Source of the DNA: Gonapodya sp. JEL0774
Taxonomy: Eukaryota; Monoblepharomycota; Monoblepharidomycetes; Monoblepharidales; Gonapodyaceae
Assembly: GCA_027604505.1 (NCBI GenBank)
Contig: JADIIX010000133.1
Coordinates: forward strand, 1 to 63,510
Length of the DNA stretch: 63,510 nucleotides
Direction: 5' to 3'
Shown here: positions 11,437 through 20,630 of the stretch, piece by piece
How positions within the stretch are numbered: the stretch's first letter is position 1
Layout of the letters: each line of letters opens with the position of its first letter
Translations under genes and position numbers: made by a program
The notes under the pieces: model-generated
Databases searched by the model: none
What the model was told of the DNA's origin: nothing
What the model saw: only the letters and a program-made list of their open reading frames with translations

Positions 11437-12666
11437 GTCACTTTATCTTTGTTCTTCATTCAGAGCTTCACGAGTTGCAACTTGTAAAAACAAACCAAAA
11501 AAATGCATGCAGTACCCAACAAACCAGTTCATTTGAGTTCTCGGTCCCCTCTTCATTTCTCTCCCCTAAAAACCACGGTGCAATCGCTTTCTCATCAATC
11601 GAATGCATTCTCTCGGCTTGAAGGACCGGATCAGTGATTGACTAAACACCTCAACGTCCACAGAAAAGTGAATGCGGCTAACGTCGTTAATATTTCTGAG
11701 TGAGTTCAACACATTTTTCTTAATGGCATTAGTTCTCGATGGACTGTGAAAGGAAGGGGAGGAGAGAACAGACAGATCCAAAATAACAAATTCTATCCTC
11801 TGTAACTCGCAAAAGTCCGGGGAACTTCCACACTTACAGAATATGAAAGTTTCGTGAGTGCACTCCACCACTTGCGATATTGCTTGAAGCTTTGTTATAG
11901 CACGTGCGATTGGTCAATTCGCGCTATCCCCATGGTCTAGCATCTTCCTTTCGAGATAGCACTTTGTACATTTCTTCCTTGCTGAGTACTCATTACTTGC
12001 TTTTCTGATATTGTATCTCTCACTCCGTCGTCTGCAGATATCATCCTGTGTTTCCCCCCCTCGTCCTATGCATTTCTCCTCAAGCTGTCACGTATCATTC
12101 AAACCATCGTATTACATTGTCTCTTCTTCATCTCTTTGACGTGAATCCCCTAGGCCTCCGCCCATTGGATATCCAAATAAGCAGGTGCATACGTAACAAA
12201 TTTTAGAATACATGTGATCCTCTAAGTCAAATAAATGATCTTGTGAGGCCTTCACACGAACTTTCGCTGCATCATCGATTCTCCACATTCTACGTAGATA
12301 AAAGTGCTGTCACCACGGCATCACCACAATACAGTCTCTGCCCCACAGACTATCTTCTCTTCATTCACTGCACACGTTTTTTTTGGCCGGATACACCGGA
12401 GTTCTCAGTCGGGAGTAATAGGAGAATATTGTTCGGTCCCTGTCGGAATGTGCAGGGATTCGCAAAGGATGCGCATGCGTATGCAGTGTCACCTATCTTG
12501 TAGGCTTGCCACAGCCACAGAATTTAACCACCACAGCAGATTTTGGCGCCCAGGCATCCACCAGTCAACGTTTTCTCGAGCGAACACGAGCCATCAATCC
12601 AAAGCAGTGGAAACCCGTGCCGCTCTGTCTTCTTCTTATACTCGACCTGAATCCTCGACGACTTCC
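11136..12666. other. Spacer between the two zinc-finger genes
   Basis: Holds the 3' region of copy A (with three short repeats, listed separately), about 440 bases of non-repeated DNA (11641-12081) and the 5' region of copy B from about 12082. I find no gene in it. Short matches between about 9565-9590 and 11980-12005 suggest that older, decayed homology extends further left than the clear repeat. Confidence 0.5.
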
Positions 12667-13711
12667 ATGCCTCGGCCTCGCGCACCCTCCAAACCCCACA
12701 AGTACCATTTGCCCGGTTACATTCCACCGCCAGACCGCCCAAAGCGCTTCCATTGTCGATACCCAGAATGCGCATACTCGTCCGACCGGTGAGTCTGCCG
12801 GTCTTCTTCATTCACTGCCAACTCTTGTCTTCATTAAACATCACTGCCGGAACTTCCGAATCCTGTCCTGCTCCCATGTACAGATCTTACAATCGGGAAA
12901 ATCATTACCTCACCCATTTCCCCGATCGTAATCGTGCTTACACATGCGCAGTCTGTGACGCGGAGTTTTTCAGGGCCCCGGATCTTCGCGTCCATCAAAA
13001 TCGAACCAAACATACGAACCACCCCGTTAGCAACACTCTTCTGAAGTACGTTCTTTGATGCCGCGGTTGCTGAAAAGTGGCAGAAAACCGGCGAAAGAGA
13101 TGGGGCAAACACCAAGGATTTAATCTTCTTCCCTACATTGCGTCTCCCTGCTTCCAAAGTCATTATCTCGCCGTAGGATTTCCGAACACGAACTCTAACG
13201 TGGTCACTTCCCCGGGTTACGTGACACCACCACAAAGCCCACCAAGAACTGGAAACGGTGAAGTTCCGTCAAACGATGTAGAGTAGGTTTGGCGAGATTC
13301 ACTGGTTTACTGATACTTAGGGGTCTCTGAGCTCAGTTTTCCCTTATTTGTAGCGTTGTGAATATTCTGAACGTCATTGTCATGAACGAACCCCCGGTGT
13401 CAGCCGAATATGAATCACACCCGTCTCCGGATCCCTTGGGAATCCCGAATCAGCATCTTCAGCTAGATCTTGTATTCATGTCAGCAAATCCCACCAACCA
13501 AGCTGAATCGCCGAATGCATCGATACTCAACCTGATGACCCCCACGGGTCTCTTCGCAAGTGCTACTTTGACACCTCTTTTATTCCCGGACGTGAACCTG
13601 GGTCAGCAGTCACTTCTCTTCCACGATAATGCTATGCCAGACGAGCTCGTCGATTTCATCGACGTCGGCTATTTCATCGACGAATCCTACACTCACTTAG
13701 GACAGTTGTGA
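12667..13711 (+). CDS. C2H2 zinc-finger protein, copy B
   Basis: Exons 12667-12788, 12884-13045, 13160-13282 and 13354-13711, 254 aa. Exons 1-3, including both zinc fingers, encode the same amino acids as copy A. Exon 4 differs at eight bases: seven change the residue (H to Q, P to L, S to F, P to A, T to A, G to V, D to G) and one is silent. Two of the changes fall in the acidic C-terminal stretch and lower its charge or alter its shape (DELVDFIDVGYFIDES). Splice sites are the same as in copy A, so both copies look functional. Confidence 0.75.
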
Positions 13712-14012
13712 TACCTCGAGAAACGGCATACCGCCTCTAAATGGGAATGGGCGATGCATGTTTTCTCTCAAACTAAGTCACAGAAGAAAGAAAGGCCGTT
13801 TGCGATATTTTTGGACGTTGTTGACTTGTGGATCGAGCACTAGAGAGCTCTTGTTTCCTGCTTCTTTTTCTTGCCGTGTGAACCTTTCCTCTTTGTGCTT
13901 ATCATCGAAAACGTTTGCTGGGATTTGATACTGCGAGAAAGAGCATACCGCCTCTATATGGGAATGGGCGATGCACCAGCATACCGCCTCTACATGGAAA
14001 TGGGCGATGCAC
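13710..14012. repeat. Three short direct repeats in the 3' region of copy B
   Basis: Same array as in copy A, displaced by 2576 bases, with units at about 13725-13759, 13942-13976 and 13978-14012. Being kept unchanged in both copies it is either very young or maintained. Confidence 0.8.
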
Positions 14013-14416
14013 GTCACTTTATCTTTGTTCTTCATTCAGAGCTTCACGAGTTGCAACTTGTAAAAACAAACCAAAAAAATGCATGCAGTACCCAACAAAC
14101 CAGTTCATTTGAGTTCTCAGTACTCTCCTCCTTTCTCTCCCCTATAAATCACGGTGCAATCGCTTTTTCATCGATGGAATGCATTTTCTCTGCTTGCAGG
14201 AGAAAGCGCAGTAATCTACAATACACTACAAACTCCAATGCAAAACAAATGAAAACCATCATTATCATATACGAATGGGCTCAACATCATATTTCTGGTA
14301 TCCTTTATTGTTTCAAAAATCTGGAGGACGATTCCAGATGAGCGGGTTGTTCCCGAGCCCCACTCCATACTCTCACCGTAACCAACGTACCACACGGAGG
14401 AACCTTCGAGCACTTC
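13712..14416. other. 3' region of copy B and spacer to the carrier gene
   Basis: Contains the repeat array described above, the end of the duplication near 14205, and unique DNA up to the end of the minus-strand carrier gene. No separate gene is visible. Confidence 0.5.
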
Positions 14417-16916
14417 TCATCCCCTCCCCCTCGTCACCACCACCCTTACCATCCTCGCCACCACCTTCCTCCACGCCCCACCTCTGACTGCACCCCTGAT
14501 GACCCCCTTGCACCCTTCCACGACCCTCCCGAGCCCCTTCCGGACGCCCTGACTCTTCCCCATGGTCCTCAGCACCCTCCCTAAGCCCCCCGACTTCACG
14601 AACCCCCTCACGGCCGCCACGACCGCTTTGAGCGCCCCGCTCGACAGTTTGCGTTCCGCACCGAGGACCGACCGGCGCGATCCCGAGAGGAACGCGGTAC
14701 GCCAGGAGCGTTTTATCGCCGTCACGAAGATCTTGCGGCCTGTGCCGCGTGGAGCCATGCGGAGGACCCGGTCTGTGAGTGGCGGTGAGGACGAGGTTGC
14801 TGACGCGGTCGTCGCGCCTGGGGCGACGCCGGTCCCACCTGCCCCGGCACTCCCCGAGGCGACGACCATTGTCCGTCCAGCGCGGCGCTCCTCCCACTCG
14901 GTGACGAGTTTGGTCCTCAGGAGCTCCAGAGGCGCGGAGACCACGACGGCCAGTGTGGCCGAGAGGCCGCCGATGAGACCGAGCGTGGAGAGTGGGAGGG
15001 GCGGAGGGGACAATTCTGCGTCGGTGCCAGTGGCGGTGGCGGTGGCGGTGTTGGTAGGGGTGGTCGTTGTCGTGGTCATGTCCGCCGTGACCGTGACAGG
15101 TCCATCACGGAGTTCGCGCGATGATGGTAATCCGACCGAGATGGGGTGCGCGCTGGCAGTTGCGGCGGTTCCACCCCCCATCACCACCCCGCCCGCAGGC
15201 CTAACCCGCCGCCGCTCATCGTACCATGCCCGTTCGTGTTCCGCGGTGTAGTAGTTCGTGAAGTAGTCTCCGAGAGCGTAGAATGCGGCGACTTTGGAAA
15301 CACAGGAGGAGATGCAGGGCGTTGTGAGGAGGGCAGAAGGGGTGTGGGGCGAAGGTGAGAGGGAAAGTGGATTGGTGGAGGGGTGGGGGAGGAGGGAGGA
15401 GAGAGGAAGCAAACAGGTCGTGAGGTAGTAGAAGCAGATCGGCTTACTTGGTTTGGTCGTGTTTTTACCGCTTCAATCCGTAACTCCTGGACGGGTCCAC
15501 ATATCGTGGTCTGTGCTCTCGACCCCTCACTCCACAACAGCCCCCTCCCCTCCCAAACAACTCACTATACCCCACTCCACCCCCGACACTCGTCCAAAAC
15601 CCTTTCCACAACCCCCTCAGGCCGTGCTGTCCGACCACCTCCCTGACGACGTTTGTCCACCGCGCGCGTTTGGCCAGATCGGTGTCGGGGGGTACGAGGT
15701 GGGTGTGGAGGTGTGGAAGCGCAGGTGATGGTAACGGAGATGTGGTCGTAGGTGCTGTGTGGAGAGTGGCGGCGATGTGGGACTGGTGGGAGAGGAGGTT
15801 GGAGAGCGGGGTGGAGATGAAGGTGGAGAGGAGGTGGGCGAGGGAGCCTTGGCGGGGGCGGGTGGCGGGGAGGGGGAGTGTCGTTGATGGTGCGGGAGAG
15901 AGAAAACAGGCCCGGACACTGTATCGGACACTGAAAGACGAGCAGCCCGCGCTGTTTCCGTGTTCTCCGGGTCGCTCACCGTGTTTGGTGGCGTTCCACT
16001 TCCCCTTCTGACCTCTCGTCCTGTGCTTTGACCTGCTGAACGTCACCTTTCCTCTACTATGCCCTGGACTTATCCTCCACCAGGCGCCAGGGTTCTGTTC
16101 CCTACGGACATTCCGCCACACGCACTCTCCACATACGTACCCGCGACGAGTCCCACGGTAATTGGACCGGCATCTTTGGGTAGGATGCGGGATTTGGTGA
16201 CGTCTTTGGCGTATTCACTGGTCGCGGGGGTGGATGGTAACAGGAAATGAGTATGTTGGGAACTCTGAATGAGAAGCACCTGACACGCTGAATGTCGAGA
16301 GCATCAGAAATTTCCTTGGATTTGTTCCACCGACAGAAGTTTAGGATGACTTCCGTGGGGCGGAGCAGGGCCATCCCCTCCACGGGCCCGAGGGTTTTCA
16401 AATGCCGAAAACCCTCACCGAGCCCCCTTCCCCATTGAGGTACGTACTAGGCAGCCATCATAAGACCTGTAGCGGGAGCCTGTGGAGGGAAAGCCAAATG
16501 TTTGAACAGGCACAGAATAGTAGAGTCATGTGAAGTGGTCTTCACCTTTTGTACGAGACATTTTCCCAAGTCCTTGGCGACGGCAAATTTGTCGAGTCTC
16601 CAGTTTGAAGAGAGCAGAGAAGGTTCAGAGAGGGGGACGAGTGAGTTAGGGGGTTGAGGTTTGAGCACGAGATGAGCATGGAGGTTTCCCTCGATTGGGT
16701 ACAGCACAACTTCGGCGAAAAAACCTGCTGCGGTGCCTGAGAAGATGACAAGGGGTGATGCAGTCAATGTGACGTCATAGCGGGTGAATCAGAACAAGCT
16801 TGTGGAGACAGACCGGCAGCAAGAGTCTCGAGAATTCCCTTGTAAAAGACGGCGCGTGAAGGGGGCAGTTGAGGTGGCACAGAGGAAGGCGCAGGTGGCG
16901 CAGACTCTATTTCCAT
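14417..16916 (-). CDS. Divergent mitochondrial carrier family protein
   Basis: Minus strand, start at 16916 (MEIESAPPA). Exon 1 is 16916-16814 and exon 2 starts at 16736; the join gives a carrier first repeat (LETLAAGTAAGFFAEVVLYPIE cut here: GTAAGFF then VVLYPIE). Later blocks are EYAKDVTKSRILPKDAG followed by VGLVAG (about 16240-16150), ARWTNVVREVVGQHGLRGLW (about 15670-15600), AAFYALGDYFTNYY (about 15290-15240) and a third repeat start, GGLSATLAVVVSAPLELLRT (about 15010-14900). These are the usual half-repeat landmarks of SLC25 carriers, with PLELLRTK best matching the SLC25A39/A40 (Mtm1) type. Two long low-complexity stretches interrupt it and I could not find a clear C-terminal helix pair, so exon structure is only partly solved and two adjacent carrier genes are not excluded. 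Expected site: mitochondrial inner membrane. Substrate unknown. Confidence 0.5.
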
Positions 16917-17641
16917 GTCCACTGTGGTCGCCAGTGGCGGAAATGGGCAGAGATGTGCGACGCGGTCGGTTGTGGAGTGGGGTCGAATGCAGCGCATGGT
17001 GACTCACCACACCTCCGTCTGTGGCCTCACCCTCGATCACAAGAGAATCCAAGGAGAATCCCCAGAGAATCCAAAGAGAATCCAGGAATATATGGAGTCG
17101 ATGCTATTATACACTGCTTCATCACGACCATTATTACTGCAAGTGACGTCCACATTATTAACCTAACACAAACCCGCCCTCTATCGTGAACGACAAAATT
17201 TGGCAGGTCGACGGCCACACCCATCGATACATAGGGCGTATTGTGTACTGCTGCCGACTCAACATCGTTAAACGATGAATACTATTTGAGGAACTAGACC
17301 CGTAACGGACCCCAATTACTTTCCTCGCCACGCAGCCCTTGTTATACGAAGCAAGCTCGATGAGGCTCTCGAATCTACAGCATTTTTGGATGATTTGAAA
17401 AGTGATCAAGTGAAGCAGAAAGCAAAGAGACGAAGCGCAAGTTTATGTAAGGTTTACGGGACAAGAGTTCCCAGGTCGACGGAGTCTTGAATCTCGAGGA
17501 AATAAAATTGGAGTATATTTAGTAGATGATCGTCTGATGAGATGGGTATCTGATATGGGCGAATTTGTGCAGCGCTGGTTGATGGCACAGTGGTGACCAG
17601 ATCATCCCCCATCTTCACTTCCACATTCACGTCCATCACTC
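16917..17641. promoter_or_regulatory. Divergent intergenic region with a short tandem repeat
   Basis: 725 bases between the starts of the carrier (minus) and NCS6 (plus), so it should contain both promoters. The only structure noted is the short repeat at 17038-17087. Open frames here are short and unrelated to known families. Confidence 0.5.
17038..17087. repeat. Short tandem repeat, AGAGAATCC-type units
   Basis: Four imperfect head-to-tail units built on A(G/A)GAGAATCC(A/C)(A/C), 11-12 bases each. Unit lengths are not multiples of three and no gene covers it, so it is treated as non-coding simple sequence. Confidence 0.7.
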
Positions 17642-19291
17642 ATGTCCACAAAACCCAAACGCGTCTGTGCCGCCTGCGGACTCCGCAAACCCTCCCTAAA
17701 GCGCCCCAAAAACGGCGCCATGGTTTGCTCCCAGTGCTTCTTCCTCATTTTCGAGACCGAGATCCACCACACCATCACCCACACCAACCTCTTCAAACGC
17801 GGCGAGAGGGTCGCTGTAGGCGCATCGGGAGGAAAAGGTAAAATAAACGAACGAACGATTCGGTCGATCCCGCGCTCGCCAGTTACTTGCTGCCTCGAGT
17901 CGATGGTCTCTGATGGGCTCCATGGTGCAGATTCGACCGTCCTCGCCCACGTCCTCAAGGTCCTCAACGAGCGCTACGACTACGGGCTGGACCTCTACCT
18001 TCTTTCTGTTGACGAAGGGATCACCGGATACCGAGATGACAGTCTGGAAGTGAGCTTGAACCCTCGACTGGTCGTTTGTTCTAGCAATATGCCCCACCAA
18101 TCCAAACACCCCCCCCTACCCCCAAGACAGTGAAACGAAACGAAAAGCAATACGAACTACCTCTTCTCATCGTCTCCTACGAAGAACTCTACGGATGGAC
18201 AATGGACTCTATCGTCGGAGAGGTCGGACTCAAGAACAACTGTGAGCTTTTTCCACCGTGTCGTGTCGCGAAGAATGTTCCCCAAACGAACGAATGTGCA
18301 CTCTCAAACTTCGGTCCTCTCATCGCCTCTTATCTTGTTGCATTTTTACCCGCTACCCGCTACCCGCACACATCCAGGCACATATTGTGGTGTTCTCCGA
18401 CGTCAGGCGCTCGACCGAGGCGCCGTGCGGTTACGGGTGGACCATATCGTCACCGGCCACAACGCAGACGACATGGCAGAGACGGTTTTGATGAATTGTG
18501 AGCTGAGCGCGCGGGTGAGGGCGTAACCTTCGTGATTTCCAGGCGGCAATTGTTGACAAATCGATTCACCGCACCACTGCTTCGTCTTGTTTCCGCTCAA
18601 TCGTCCCCCCTTCACTCCCACAGTCCTCCGCGGCGATTTCGCCCGCCTCCAACGCTGCACGCAAATCACGGTACACAACGAGGGCCAACTCCCGCGCTCC
18701 AAGCCGCTCAAGTTCGCCTACGAGAAGGAGATCGTCATGTACGCCTACTTGAAGAAGCTGGACTACTTTTCCACGGAGTGTACGTACAGCCCTAACGCGT
18801 ACCGCGGGAACGCGAGGACATTCCTCAAGGAGTTGGAGGCTATTCGACCGTCGTCGATTTTGGGTAGGTTGAAGGGCACGAGGAGCTATGGATGCCGCCT
18901 GGATTCCATGATGTAACGCTCCCGACAACCTCGTGACATGTTCACAGACATTATTTATTCTGGGGAGACCTTTGACGTCAATGCAACGCGATGCGATATT
19001 GAGACAACTTCTCCAAGTAAGGTCGAAGTTGCACTAGCTAATTTTTTCGATAACCCGAACGTTTCACCAACCCACCGACCATTTTCTTCTTCCCACCACG
19101 AAGAAACGTGCGAGCGATGTGGTTACATGTCCAGTGGGAAGTATTGTAAAGCTTGCATTCTCCTCGAGGGATTGCACAAGGGAGCGGCCAAGATAAAGCT
19201 TGGTGATGAGTACGGAGTGGCGGCCGCATCTAGAGTCGAGCATTCAACTCGAACAGGGGCCATCGAGAACAAAGAAGAAGTGGAAATATAA
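17642..19291 (+). CDS. NCS6: Cytoplasmic tRNA 2-thiolation protein 1
   Basis: Exons 17642-17837, 17931-18049, 18127-18241, 18378-18497, 18624-18863, 18948-19016 and 19104-19291 give 348 aa, near yeast Ncs6 (359). With Ncs2/CTU2 it thiolates wobble uridine 34 of Lys, Glu and Gln tRNAs, using sulfur relayed by Urm1. Visible features: the N-terminal zinc motif CAACG...CSQCFF, the PP-loop SGGKDST formed across the first intron, [16 protein letters not shown] with conserved catalytic cysteines, [13 protein letters not shown], and the C-terminal zinc motif [16 protein letters not shown]. The last intron (19017-19103) is 87 nt with no stop, so it could be retained without breaking the frame. The thiolation system is cytosolic. 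Confidence 0.93.
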
Positions 19292-19423
19292 TGTGAATAT
19301 CAGTTCATTTGCTTTCTTGGTGATAGATGAGCCTTCGCCAATTCTCAGATGTCCGGAGATGGAGACTGCCGGTGGTATGTAGTAGCATCGCAACCCATCC
19401 CTCTGTCAAACCAAGGAATCAAA

Positions 19424-20333
19424 ATGCCCTCAATGTCCGCTATTCGAAGGACGCTTCATTCGCTGCAAGCTCTTCTCAGTCCTCGTCCCAACCCCTCCCT
19501 CCTCTTCAGCCTGCTGCCGTTCGAACTCTTCTCCCTGATTCTCCTGGATTACAGACTTGAACTTCCTTTTGAAGCCATGTCCCCCGACTTTTCTTCCATC
19601 TCTTCGTCTCCCTGAAAGAATAGCTGCTCACGCGATTCGGAAATTCGGGACTGCTCTTCTCGCGTTCATTTCTGAGTGCAAGCGCTCCCAACAAGATCGA
19701 CGTACGATTGCTGCCATCATCCTTTCGGCGAGAGGAACTGACTCATTCTCGATTCCGTCCGGCGACCAAGCGCTTATGAGCAAGTGAGATGTGATGGTGG
19801 AACATCTCGTTTCAAAAGAGTACGATGGACAATCCACTCTGGACATTTTACTTCTTCTCATCTCAAATTGGTTCGAGATACCACCAGACCGAGTTTCTAA
19901 ACTTATTCTCCCCGGCGCAGGGTTGTCCAGAAATGGCACTGAACTTGTAGCCGCGTTCCTCGCAACGAATCGGTACGAATGTGATGCATTATGGTTGGAC
20001 TTTGTAAATGCCTGTGTCATACGAAGCACATTGGCTGCCGCTCAATTGCTCTTAGACAATGTTTCGGAAACCGGGGACCGAATGAATGATGCCGTCTTGC
20101 ATCCAGTGTACACCAAGTTTGCGAGCACCGCACACAGCTATTCCAGCTATAGAAGAATGTTTCAACACAAGAAAATGCCCTCGCGGGGTGTAAAGCAGTA
20201 TCACACTCTGCACGCCTTCCTCCCCTCCCTTACAAATACGAATTTTGTTGACAACGACAGACATTCGCCTCCCAGTAGTTCAGGACGCTTTGGGTACTGT
20301 GCGCTTCATTCATTCCCCAAAATTATGGCTTAA
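19424..20333 (+). pseudogene. F-box-like hypothetical locus, apparently broken
   Basis: Starts with MPSMSAIRR and LLFSLLPFELFSLILLD, which resembles the opening LPxEL...IL of an F-box. A 38-nt intron (about 19580-19617, GTCC...AAAG) could join it to a second frame, IIAAHAIRKFGTALL, that continues to 19784. There an in-frame TGA (19785-19787) separates it from a further long stretch, DILLLLISNWFEIP through ATNRYECDALWLDF to 20333, helical and reminiscent of the ankyrin-like tail of fungal F-box proteins. No splice pair I tried bridges the TGA in frame. It may be a decayed gene, contain a sequencing error, or be two small genes. No function is assigned. Confidence 0.4.
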
Positions 20334-20630
20334 TATTAGGTATTGGGCATTAGTGGACCGATGCACCCGACGTGCTGGCCCAGAGCGAGAGGCCGTCCAC
20401 CCAAAAACTGCTTAGAGTAACCAGCTTCAAGGTTAGTTCCTACTTTGATCGATGAACATCAATTTTCCATTGTATTTGCAGCCCCATGTGTATTGGGAAG
20501 CTCAGAAACAATATCCACATCATGGTGTAGTTTGAGTCAGTGAAGAGTGTTGTGGCATATGTACAAATTTGCAGTAGTTTCAAACACACAGACACAAACG
20601 ACCAAAAGAAACAACACGCCACCGAAACTC
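20334..20630. other. Short spacer before HEATR5
   Basis: About 300 bases between the broken F-box-like locus and the HEATR5 stop codon; convergent 3' regions. Nothing further seen. Confidence 0.4.

Larger units (their letters stand above)
9630..11640. repeat. Tandem duplication, copy A
   Basis: Direct repeat of the segment at about 12082-14205. From about 9800 to 11540 the copies align with almost no differences at an offset of 2576 (2575 upstream of an extra T in a T-run at about 12376). Outside this core, at 9630-9720 and 11540-11640, similarity drops visibly. Each copy holds one complete zinc-finger gene with about 400 bases of 3' sequence. Confidence 0.9.
12082..14205. repeat. Tandem duplication, copy B
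   Basis: Second copy of the 9630-11640 segment. It carries about 120 extra bases (about 12167-12288) that copy A lacks between two ATT trinucleotides, placed just upstream of the conserved core. The 3' flank (14118-14200) still aligns with copy A but at clearly lower identity before homology ends. Confidence 0.9.

Noticed and set aside
14562..15251. Plus-strand open frame of 229 codons
   Set aside because: Antisense to the carrier gene in GC-rich DNA, where long chance frames are common; the minus frame carries the carrier motif.
19215..19242. Cloning-site-like string (NotI site followed closely by an XbaI site) near the end of NCS6
   Set aside because: It resembles a vector polylinker, but it is in frame, encodes an ordinary stretch ([10 protein letters not shown]) and the flanks are continuous genomic sequence; the order and spacing differ from common vectors. 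Read mapping would settle it.
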